Part shown: in pieces, positions 1-6,354 of the stretch
How positions within the stretch are numbered: position 1 is the stretch's first letter
How the letters are laid out: each line of letters opens with the position of its first letter
NCBI GenBank assembly: GCA_902482615.1
Contig: CABTAA010000079.1
Coordinates: forward strand, 1-7,302
Source: an uncultured Collinsella sp.
GTDB lineage: Bacteria > Actinomycetota > Coriobacteriia > Coriobacteriales > Coriobacteriaceae
Direction: 5' to 3'
DNA: 7,302 bases
Notes under the pieces: model-generated
Told to the model about the DNA's origin: nothing
Database searches by the model: none
The model's input: only the letters and a program-made list of their open reading frames with translations
Made by a program: the position numbers and the translations under genes

Positions 1-354
1 GACAGTTTCGCCTGCCGCAAAAGTACCAGGGCGTGAAACAGTAACGGTCTTGCCGTCGTCGGAAGCACCAACAGACGGCCTCGCAACCGTTACTGTCTCA
101 CCATTCGATTCAGTCATCGGGCGATGCACCGTTACGGTTTCGTTTGTCGATGGCGCGTCGTCGCGGCGGACAGTGACCGTTTCACCAGATGCCGGAGCGT
201 CGGCTCGACGTACCGTCACGGTCTCTCCAGGCGCAGAAGCCTGGTCGCCACGGTTCACGGTAACCGTCTCTCCCCCTACGGGCGCATTCCCGCGGCGCAC
301 CGTTACGGTCTCATCATTGCCATTGCTACCGTCTCGGTGTACCGTAATCGTCTC
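1..354 (-). repeat. Nine-unit 14-residue ETVTVxR protein repeat
   Basis: Eight complete units and a ninth cut by the edge recur every 14 codons (once 15, once 16). At DNA level the core is conserved only loosely. Thr is written ACG, ACC, ACA or ACT; Val is GTA, GTG, GTT or GTC; Arg is CGA, CGC, CGT or AGG. The amino acids are kept while the synonymous positions differ, which points to selection on the peptide motif and not to recent slippage. Confidence 0.85.
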
Positions 355-363
355 ATCAGACAT
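1..363 (-). CDS. ETVTVxR-repeat protein, N-terminal 121 residues (partial)
   Basis: The frame is open from the ATG at 363-361 through position 1, so only the N-terminus is visible. It is built from a short motif, E-T-V-T-V-x-R, starting at residues 4 (ETITVHR), 18, 32, 47, 61, 75, 89, 105 (KTVTVSR) and 119 (cut by the edge). The spacing is 14 residues with two exceptions (15 and 16), and the linkers are hydrophilic and rich in Gly, Ala, Asp, Ser and Pro. GGGGAG (374-369) lies 5 nt before the ATG, and the PP2C stop codon is 2 bp upstream, so the gene is probably coupled to it. There is no signal peptide or membrane segment in the visible part. I do not recognise a named family. The motif resembles the phosphorylated ETTSVFR motif of GarA/OdhI. 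With a kinase, a PP2C phosphatase and an FHA protein alongside, a phosphothreonine-bearing scaffold or substrate is the best inference. What follows the repeats is unknown. Confidence 0.8.
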   Translation of the reverse strand, partial: MSDETITVHRDGSNGNDETVTVRRGNAPVGGETVTVNRGDQASAPGETVTVRRADAPASGETVTVRRDDAPSTNETVTVHRPMTESNGETVTVARPSVGASDDGKTVTVSRPGTFAAGETV

Positions 364-365
364 GG

Positions 366-1127
366 CTACTCCCCTACCTCAATTACAATCAGCGTTGCAT
401 CGTCCGTCGAGCCGTTCACCCGAGCCTCGGCATATAGCTCTTCGCACAACTGTGCACATGTCGAATCGCTCGCAAGCATCTGCTGCAAACGCTCCTGCGC
501 AATTTGCCCATCGATACCATCGGAACAAATCAGATAGCGATCGCCCGGAAGCATCACGGTCGTCTTGACCTCAAGATTGCGACCGCCCTGATTGAGTCCG
601 ATCGCGAGCTCAATACAATGCGAAACGGCATCATCCCTGTATTCAGTGCCAACGCCGCCCACGCGCCGCTCAGGCGTGTGGTCACAGCTAAGCACGGCAA
701 GCACACCGCCACGCAGTCGGTACACGCGAGAATCGCCGGCATTAAAAACAGCACCGTGCCCGTCAGGAGCAACCACAAGGCCAGCAACCGTAGATGCAGC
801 AACAGACAGTCCATAGCGAGCCGCATACGTCTCAACATCGTTCTCGGCTCGCTCGCCCGCCATGCGTAGGCGCTCCTGCAACGCGTTGACGGCATCGGTA
901 TCAAAGACGCGCACGGCCTGTGCAAACGCCTGAGCAGCGAGCGTCGAGGCGGCCGCTCCGTGCCCGCCTTCGCTCACGCCGTCAAAGACTGCCATGCAGC
1001 CCATCTCGCGCTCGCAATCGCCTACCAGGCCATAGCAAAGGACGTTACCGTCAAGAAGCAAACGGTCCTCGTTGACGGGGTGATTGGTTCCCGCTTGGGT
1101 TTTTGCTGCAGCGATAAACTTCGTCAT
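366..1127 (-). CDS. PP2C-family Ser/Thr protein phosphatase
   Basis: A 253-residue stand-alone PP2C (PPM) domain that would remove phosphate from Ser/Thr using two metal ions. The metal-site signatures are all present in order: NEDR (D21), FDGVSEGGHG (D49, G50), AGDSRVYRL (131-138), CSDGIDG (D203) and STDDATLIVI (D242, D243). The enzyme is therefore expected to be active and cytoplasmic; there is no signal or membrane segment. Length is typical of bacterial PP2C proteins such as PrpC and Stp. I chose the ATG at 1127, which overlaps the upstream stop as ATGA and has GGAGG 9 nt before it. A TTG at 1133 would sit only 3 nt from the same GGAGG. It is the natural antagonist of the kinase at 6355. 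The next gene starts 2 bp after its TAG stop. Confidence 0.95.
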   Translation of the reverse strand: MTKFIAAAKTQAGTNHPVNEDRLLLDGNVLCYGLVGDCEREMGCMAVFDGVSEGGHGAAASTLAAQAFAQAVRVFDTDAVNALQERLRMAGERAENDVETYAARYGLSVAASTVAGLVVAPDGHGAVFNAGDSRVYRLRGGVLAVLSCDHTPERRVGGVGTEYRDDAVSHCIELAIGLNQGGRNLEVKTTVMLPGDRYLICSDGIDGQIAQERLQQMLASDSTCAQLCEELYAEARVNGSTDDATLIVIEVGE

Positions 1128-3079
1128 CGCCAATCGCCTCCCATCGATCCGGGCACGAGCTCAAATGCGATATGCGCATCATCGCCCTCGCCCTGCGGCA
1201 CGGCGCGTGCCACCATACCGGGGCGACCGCGCCACTCGGCGCGGTGTTCAAACAGAAAATCGGAAAGCCCGTTAAGGTAACCGCTCTCCACCAAGTTGCC
1301 AATGCCGCGGCCGCCCTTGGCTTTGACGGCGTCCGTCATGGCAATGGAGTGCAGCAGCTCGCGGGCGGCATCGGTCGCCTCAACCGTAATATCGGGCTGT
1401 GCCTTATGCACGTTGCGGTTAACGGCATCGATCTTGGAATTGAGGATCTGAAGCGCCACGGCATCGTCGATAAAGTTGAAGATGACCACGTTGTCGCCGA
1501 TACGGCCCAAGAACTCGGGCTTAAACTCGCGATCCATCTCGGTGCGCACGCGCTCGCAAATCTCGTCATAGGGCGTGTTGGGCGCGATGGTATTACGAAC
1601 TTCGTTGCCCTGCGCATCGATCTCAATCTTGGAAAAGCCGATGTTGCTCGTAAAGAAGATGACCGTCTCAGAGAAGTACACGGTATTGCCCTGGCCATCG
1701 GTCAGGCGTCCATCTTCGAGAATCTGCAGGAACTTGTCCATGATGCTCGGCGCGGCCTTCTCGATCTCGTCGAAAAGAACCACCGAGAACGGATTAGCCT
1801 TGACCGCATTGGTAAGCTGGCCGCCCTCGGCATAGCCCACGTATCCCGGAGGAGCGCCAAAGAGCTTTTGATCGGAGTTCTCGGCACCGTACTCGGACAT
1901 ATCAAAACGCAGCATGCTGCGCTCGTCGCCAAAGAGAAGCTCCGTAATGGCCTTAACGATCTCGGTCTTACCGGTACCGGTGGGACCGCTCAAAAACAGG
2001 ACGCCCTTGGGCTTAGAGCCAGATGAATGGGTGGCGCCCGAAAGGCCCATAACGGAGCGCTTGAGCACGGTGACGGCCTTCTCGACGGCCTCGTCCTGGC
2101 CCTTTACGCGGCGTTTGATCTTTTCCTCGGGATCCTCTTCGAGCTTCTCGAACATCTGCTGCCATTTGTTCTCGCGAAAGCCGTACTTGTAGACGTCGAC
2201 GAGCTTGGGAAGGATGGCCTCGATGGAAGCCTCGGGGTTTTGCATGTCGCGCTGGTACATACGCTGCAGCCCCTCGAGCTCCTTAACGCTCATGCCGTCG
2301 GTGGTATCGATAAAGCGACGCACTGCACGGTCATCGGAATCGGACAGCGCCTCACCAAAGCCAAACTTGCTTTGGATGTAGGCCTCGCGCATGTCACGAT
2401 CGGGATGCGGCAGCGTGATGGTGCGCAGGAAGGGATTCTCCTCGATAAACCACACAGGCAGGTTGCGCACGTTATCCGTTACCAGAATGAGCGTGTTAAC
2501 GGCCGTACGGTTAATGAGGCGCGCCTTGCTGGCACCAAGGTACAGGTTAAGGAAGAACTGCGTCTCGTCGGGCATAAGACCGGTCGAGGAGGCAAGCAGA
2601 CGCGATGCCATGTTGACGATCACGCAAAGCGGCTTGGCCTCGGTGCCGCCATCGGGGTTGTCGTTGTATTTAAGACGCAACATTGAGCGGATAACCTCGC
2701 CGTATGATGGCAGGCTCGACTGCTCGGTGGCATATGCTTGGCGGCCATCGGCGATGCAGGCGTTCGCCTCCATCATGCGATCATCGCTCTTAGAAGCCTC
2801 GTCATGGGCCAGCGACACCAGGCGTTTGCAATCGACGTTGCCCATGCTGCTCGAGAACAGCTGGATGGGATCGAAATATGCCACGTTGTACTCAACTGAG
2901 CCATTGGCGTCTTCAAAAAGGCCGCGTACGACCTCGGCAAGCTCCGAGAACTGAAGGCTGCCGTCAACCACATCGGGATACTTGTCGTTGACGTTGCCCT
3001 CAAGAATAAAGAGGCTCTTCACCCCTTTAAAGTTGAGCATCTCGCGCTGCCAGGATTGGCGCTCGAAATCAGTTGCCAT
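1124..3079 (-). CDS. Clp/Hsp100-like AAA+ ATPase with degenerate first AAA module
   Basis: A 651-residue protein. Residues 325-610 are a full Clp-type second AAA+ module: Walker A GPTGTGKT (365-372), pore loop GYVG (412-415), Walker B VVLFDE (433-438), sensor 1 TSN (477-479), arginine finger R526 in FLGRI, and sensor 2 GGRG (589-592). Residues 20-240 look like an AAA fold without catalytic residues. Where a P-loop should be there is LEGNVNDKY (27-34), but hydrophobic strands near LCVIVN (151-156) and TLILVTDN (196-203), and FLRTITLPHPD (217-227), keep the AAA pattern. There is no Clp N-domain, no ClpB-type middle domain, and no obvious ClpP-docking IGF/VGF loop in the expected segment after sensor 1. 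I infer an unfoldase or complex-remodelling ATPase, not a protease partner. AAGGAGG (3094-3088) lies 8 nt before the ATG, within the end of the upstream gene. ClpB/ClpV-like is a description, not a family assignment. Confidence 0.92.
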   Translation of the reverse strand: MATDFERQSWQREMLNFKGVKSLFILEGNVNDKYPDVVDGSLQFSELAEVVRGLFEDANGSVEYNVAYFDPIQLFSSSMGNVDCKRLVSLAHDEASKSDDRMMEANACIADGRQAYATEQSSLPSYGEVIRSMLRLKYNDNPDGGTEAKPLCVIVNMASRLLASSTGLMPDETQFFLNLYLGASKARLINRTAVNTLILVTDNVRNLPVWFIEENPFLRTITLPHPDRDMREAYIQSKFGFGEALSDSDDRAVRRFIDTTDGMSVKELEGLQRMYQRDMQNPEASIEAILPKLVDVYKYGFRENKWQQMFEKLEEDPEEKIKRRVKGQDEAVEKAVTVLKRSVMGLSGATHSSGSKPKGVLFLSGPTGTGKTEIVKAITELLFGDERSMLRFDMSEYGAENSDQKLFGAPPGYVGYAEGGQLTNAVKANPFSVVLFDEIEKAAPSIMDKFLQILEDGRLTDGQGNTVYFSETVIFFTSNIGFSKIEIDAQGNEVRNTIAPNTPYDEICERVRTEMDREFKPEFLGRIGDNVVIFNFIDDAVALQILNSKIDAVNRNVHKAQPDITVEATDAARELLHSIAMTDAVKAKGGRGIGNLVESGYLNGLSDFLFEHRAEWRGRPGMVARAVPQGEGDDAHIAFELVPGSMGGDWR

Positions 3080-3082
3080 GTG

Positions 3083-3679
3083 TTATACCTCCTTGGCAGA
3101 AAATTCATGGTGGTAACGGTCGGCAATACCAACGGTGATAACCGTGCTGTCCTGGACATAGTTTTGAAGCTGACGAGGCTGTTGAAGATACTGGTCGTAA
3201 TCATCGTGTGGGCGGTCGCTCAGGTAGATTACGCGCTGGTTAGTCGAGCCGCGCAGCGCACAATCGGGCACGTTGAGCTCGTCTACGTACGGACCGTCAA
3301 TCAGCACATCGATAAGAGACTTAAGCGTCTCCCACGTATCCGCACCGATCACCTGCGGCAACTCTTCGAGCGTAAATCCGGTGTAAACGAGAATGTCATC
3401 GTAAGCGCAGCGGATCGTTGCCAGTAGCTTCACGAGCTCTGATGCCTGCTCGAGCGGATCTCCACCCGAAACCGTCAGCCGATGTACGCCGTGCTCGCGC
3501 GCGGTATCGAGCAACATCTGCGCAAGCTCATCAACATCGACATCCTGCTCGGGCAGCTGGTTGCGCCATTGGGGCGAAATACATCCGGCACAACGCTTTG
3601 AACAACCAGCGGTCCAGACAACAATACGTTCTCCCGGACCCAGCGAGACGACGGGGGCAAGCACATGGCTAACGAACAT
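3083..3679 (-). CDS. Radical-SAM activase-like protein (NrdG/PflA type)
   Basis: A 198-residue protein with the radical-SAM cluster motif CxxxCxxC (C26, C30, C33, in TAGCSKRCAGC) and the SAM-contact motif SGGDP (71-75). It also has VYTGF-TLEEL (98-107) and DGPYVDEL...LRGSTNQR (128-149), which are characteristic of glycyl-radical-enzyme activases such as NrdG and PflA. It should bind one [4Fe-4S] cluster and cleave S-adenosylmethionine. Length matches NrdG-type activases, with no auxiliary ferredoxin domain. The frame is open upstream to 3865, but the ATG at 3679 is the credible start: GAGGA lies 8 nt before it, it sits just before the conserved domain, and it overlaps the FHA gene by only 11 bp. 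No glycyl-radical enzyme (NrdD, Pfl) is present in the window, so the substrate is unknown. Its role may differ from textbook NrdG. Confidence 0.9.
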   Translation of the reverse strand: MFVSHVLAPVVSLGPGERIVVWTAGCSKRCAGCISPQWRNQLPEQDVDVDELAQMLLDTAREHGVHRLTVSGGDPLEQASELVKLLATIRCAYDDILVYTGFTLEELPQVIGADTWETLKSLIDVLIDGPYVDELNVPDCALRGSTNQRVIYLSDRPHDDYDQYLQQPRQLQNYVQDSTVITVGIADRYHHEFSAKEV

Positions 3680-4685
3680 CGGCGTAATCCTCGCCCGGAT
3701 CGAGTGTACGGTACACGGCCGAGATACGTGCAAGCGAGCAACCGCATTCCTCACAGCCATCCCCAACCTTTGCACGCTCATCAGCAACGAGATGCAAACG
3801 ACCGCACTCGGGGCACTCGACAAACCAGCCCTCGACACCCGCAGACTCACCAGCAGCAGAAACAACCGGTGCCGCAGCAGACGCGGGCTGAGGCGCAGAC
3901 CAAGCCTGGGTCTGCACGGGTTGCGCCGCAGGCGGTTCCTCCACAGTAACCGTCAGACGCAATTGGGCAAATTCGCCAGACGCAGCCGGAATGAGTAGCG
4001 TATCGCCGGTATGAATCGGCTGGGCCACGCCGGGAACCAAGTTGAGGATCTGGCCGCCACGCATAAGAGCCGTTCCGTTATTGGACCCCTCATCGGCAAC
4101 CATCCATGTGCCCCGCTCAAAACGAACGCTGGCATGCTGCCGGGACATGGCAAAGTTCGAAGCCATAGAAGGAAACGCGTTGCGTCCAAGCACGGCAGCG
4201 TCCGTGAGACGAAGCTGCTCACCCATTACTGGATCGGCAAGCGTAAGCGCGGGAGCCGCGGGAGTAGCTGCAGCATTCGCCATGGGTTGCGGCGCGGGCT
4301 GCGGCATTGGCGCAGGCGTCGGCCGTGGCATCGGCGCAGGCGTCGGCTGCGGCGCAGGAACCGGAGCAGGTTGCGGAACGGGCATGGGGGTAGGCTGCGG
4401 CGTGGGAGCAGGAGCAGCCTGATGTGCCTGCTGGGGTGCGGGACGCTGAGGCCGCGAAGCACTGTCCATCGATGATGTTGCAGGGTAGACGGCGGGAGCC
4501 GGACGCTCAGCGACCGCGGCGGCAAAGCCGGACGCTGAGGCGACTGGTGCCTCGGGTGCCGAGACCGCGGGCGCAGGGGCCGAAGGCGCGGGGGCCGCAC
4601 CAGCGGGACGCGGCGTCCCACAGTCCTCGCACATATCGCGGGCATCATCGTTCATAAGACCACAGATAGGGCATTCCCATGTCAT
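3669..4685 (-). CDS. FHA-domain protein with zinc ribbons at both ends
   Basis: A 338-residue protein expected to read phosphothreonine. Order: an N-terminal zinc ribbon CPIC-x10-CEDC (C5, C8, C19, C22); a Pro/Ala-rich linker, roughly 26-147, with PTPAPMP repeats; an FHA domain, about 148-248, with its signature residues GR (167-168), SRQH (181-184) and NNGT (202-205); a second flexible linker; and a C-terminal zinc ribbon CPEC-x16-CEEC (C291, C294, C311, C314). There is no signal peptide or membrane segment. All pThr-contacting FHA signature positions are present, so binding should be functional. GAGG lies 6 nt before the ATG, and the upstream gene ends 3 bp away. In this operon it is the likely adaptor linking kinase-phosphorylated partners to the ATPase or other components; the ETVTVxR protein is the obvious candidate ligand. 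The roles of the zinc ribbons are unknown. Confidence 0.93.
   Translation of the reverse strand: MTWECPICGLMNDDARDMCEDCGTPRPAGAAPAPSAPAPAVSAPEAPVASASGFAAAVAERPAPAVYPATSSMDSASRPQRPAPQQAHQAAPAPTPQPTPMPVPQPAPVPAPQPTPAPMPRPTPAPMPQPAPQPMANAAATPAAPALTLADPVMGEQLRLTDAAVLGRNAFPSMASNFAMSRQHASVRFERGTWMVADEGSNNGTALMRGGQILNLVPGVAQPIHTGDTLLIPAASGEFAQLRLTVTVEEPPAAQPVQTQAWSAPQPASAAAPVVSAAGESAGVEGWFVECPECGRLHLVADERAKVGDGCEECGCSLARISAVYRTLDPGEDYADVR
4299..4346 (-). repeat. Two 24-bp tandem repeats in the Pro-rich linker
   Basis: Units 4299-4322 and 4323-4346 match at 21 of 24 bases and encode PTPAPMPR followed by PTPAPMPQ (residues 114-129) of the FHA protein. The flanking linker carries looser versions of the same PxPxP pattern. 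This looks like ordinary expansion of a disordered linker. Confidence 0.8.
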
Positions 4686-4688
4686 GGT

Positions 4689-6164
4689 TTACCTCATTTC
4701 CCTCTGCTTGAGTTGACTTGCTTGACGGCGATTACGCAGACGACGTTCCGCATCTGCGGAAGGTGTGGGCGGCACGTAATCGTGCGGGTGAATCTCGACG
4801 GCGGTCTGAGGATCAGCGGGTCGAACAAAATGGCCGGGGGCGTCGGATGCGACAACAACGCCGCGTTCTTTAAGGTCTTCCTTAAACTGCAGGTAAAAAT
4901 CGCAGAACTCAACTTGGTCCTGAACGACTTTGTCGACCGTCGCTTGATCTTGGGCCTTCATATCTTTGATGACGGTGGGATTAACCGGATCTTCCGAAAA
5001 CTCGGATGGATCGGCCTCGACAACTCGCATCACAAGCTGCTGTTCGTGCGACCCTTTAAGGACGGCAACCGCCTTGCGCTTGTTCGTGTCGAAGATAAGG
5101 CGCCATGGCTTGCCAGACCCATCCATAACCGCATAACGGACAACGTCAGCCCCGTGTTCGGCCATAACCTCATTAACACAGCGCTCGATGTATTCGTCTT
5201 TAGCCGCCGAGGCAAGCGCAGCGTCTGCGGCATCCACGGCAGCGTACAAATCCTCAATCTCATGAGGCCGTCTGAGCACCGTCGGACGATGGTAGCGTTC
5301 ATTAAGAAGGTCAACGCGCAGTCGGTATGCTTCATACTGCTCATGAAGCTCGTTCGACTCATGCTGGGCACTCTTCATCACATGCTCGAAGTCCTTGAGA
5401 ATCTTCATGGCGGCAAGGCGTTGCTCCTCGCTCGAATCTGGACCAAGCGCGTTAAACGAGGCGCGGGCGGTCTCGAATTTTGCACCCAGGCGATTTCGCA
5501 GTGCTATGTCGAGCACCTCATCCTGCATAAGCGGGATGATGCGCGCCGTCCACTCCTCAAACGCGCGAGCTGCGTCCTCAAAGGAACCCGTCGAGGAGTT
5601 TGCGGCGGTATCCGCGATATGTAGGAGCGCTTTCTCAAGATCGATGGAACCGTCGCGAGCAATGTCGTAATCGATTGCCTTTAGCAATCCTTGGGCCCTG
5701 AGCTTTTCGGACGTCTGTGCGGCATCGATGCGGCTCTGGCTCATCTCGACCCTGCGCTGGGCATGGGCATCGAAGGTTAGCGTCGGGATCAAAGTGTGAA
5801 GCATCGCCGCAAGCTGTGCCAATGCCGCCTCAGTTCGAATCCGCGTCACCGTACCCCGACCCATGACGACCTCTTCGCCCACAAGCGGTCCTGTCACGTT
5901 TCTCCTCGAATATTCGTCAATCACGCTATCCAACGCGGCGCGTGTCGACTCATCCATATCGGGAAACTCAAGGAGCATCTGCGACTTGATGTCCAATAGC
6001 CCATGCCTATAGTCCTTAACGGCATTTTCTGCCTCGGCCTTCTCCGCCTCTATGCGCAACGCCGCTGCCCCGGCAACAATTGCAGCGGGGGCCAATGGCA
6101 CTGCCAGCGGTGAAGTGGCTATTCCGGCAGCGACTACAAAAATATCTCCCACCGAGCCGCTCAT
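4689..6164 (-). CDS. Unknown protein: Ala-rich N-terminal segment, helical body
   Basis: A 491-residue protein whose family I do not recognise. Residues 8-36 have no charged residue and are rich in Ala, Val, Ile and Pro, so they could be a membrane segment or hairpin, though three prolines make this uncertain. Residues 37-320 are highly charged and look mostly alpha-helical, with possible coiled coil around 38-62 and 244-320. Residues 323-385 look like a small alpha/beta module (VVRYAVMDGSGKPWRLIF, then KAVAVLKG). The tail from about 445 is Pro-rich and then strongly basic (RRLRNRRQ). I chose the ATG at 6164, with AAGGGA 8 nt upstream; the open frame runs back to 6266, but the extra 34 residues would run through the palindrome region and lack a comparable site. 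As first gene of the operon it may be a membrane-proximal sensor or scaffold; this is inference from position and N-terminus only. Confidence 0.85.
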   Translation of the reverse strand: MSGSVGDIFVVAAGIATSPLAVPLAPAAIVAGAAALRIEAEKAEAENAVKDYRHGLLDIKSQMLLEFPDMDESTRAALDSVIDEYSRRNVTGPLVGEEVVMGRGTVTRIRTEAALAQLAAMLHTLIPTLTFDAHAQRRVEMSQSRIDAAQTSEKLRAQGLLKAIDYDIARDGSIDLEKALLHIADTAANSSTGSFEDAARAFEEWTARIIPLMQDEVLDIALRNRLGAKFETARASFNALGPDSSEEQRLAAMKILKDFEHVMKSAQHESNELHEQYEAYRLRVDLLNERYHRPTVLRRPHEIEDLYAAVDAADAALASAAKDEYIERCVNEVMAEHGADVVRYAVMDGSGKPWRLIFDTNKRKAVAVLKGSHEQQLVMRVVEADPSEFSEDPVNPTVIKDMKAQDQATVDKVVQDQVEFCDFYLQFKEDLKERGVVVASDAPGHFVRPADPQTAVEIHPHDYVPPTPSADAERRLRNRRQASQLKQREMR

Positions 6165-6354
6165 TATCACGTTCCCTTCTTCATGGATAACGGGGCCATC
6201 CCGGTCATCAAGCGTTTTTACTGCCTCATTTCTACCGCCGCTCTGCGCGATTCTGTTGCGCAACATTGGCGAGCGGCAGATTTGTCGATGTTGCGCAACA
6301 GAAGGCGGCGGCTAGCGCATATCCTGCTAATGGAAGAAAGGATGAAAGCGCGCC
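6165..6354. promoter_or_regulatory. Divergent regulatory region between operon and kinase
   Basis: This 190-bp gap separates the leftward operon from the rightward kinase gene, so promoters for both should lie here. I see no convincing -35/-10 pair on either strand. TATCCT (6320-6325) and GCTAAT (6326-6331) are weak -10 candidates for the kinase. The main structure is the pair of palindromes at 6251-6303, placed nearer the kinase and about 87 bp from the leftward start. Confidence 0.7.
6251..6303. promoter_or_regulatory. Paired palindromic operator candidate, TGTTGCGCAACA x2
   Basis: The perfect 12-bp palindrome TGTTGCGCAACA occurs at 6254-6265 and again at 6289-6300, with centres 35 bp apart. 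The two copies are also arranged as a larger perfect inverted repeat with 16-bp arms: TTCTGTTGCGCAACAT (6251-6266) and ATGTTGCGCAACAGAA (6288-6303), with a 21-bp spacer. Two identical dyads in a divergent promoter region are typical of a dimeric regulator controlling both directions. No regulator gene is in the window. The outer repeat could alternatively form a hairpin, but there is no T-run after it to suggest a terminator. Confidence 0.75.

Noticed and set aside
50..568. Plus-strand frame with repeated TVTVS motifs
   Set aside because: It is the complement of the ETVTVxR repeats and also crosses the end of the PP2C gene, so the repeats are mirrored, not independent.
1634..1642. IGF tripeptide in the ATPase as a ClpP-binding loop
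   Set aside because: It directly follows the sensor 1 strand (residues 480-482), earlier than the ClpP loop in ClpA/ClpC; the expected segment has no IGF or VGF.
1172..2686. Two long plus-strand reading frames opposite the ATPase gene
   Set aside because: They are antisense shadows of a strongly supported Clp-like gene in GC-rich DNA, and their products show no domain signature.
3680..3865. 62-residue N-terminal extension of the radical-SAM frame
   Set aside because: It overlaps the FHA gene's C-terminal zinc ribbon, and a well-placed ribosome binding site supports the ATG at 3679.
4713..5624. A 303-residue plus-strand frame opposite the 491-aa gene
   Set aside because: The minus-strand gene has a good ribosome binding site and fits the operon spacing; the plus frame has neither and shows no recognisable motif.
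6165..6266. 34-residue N-terminal extension of the 491-aa protein
   Set aside because: The farther ATG lies inside the palindrome; the ATG at 6164 has a proper ribosome binding site.
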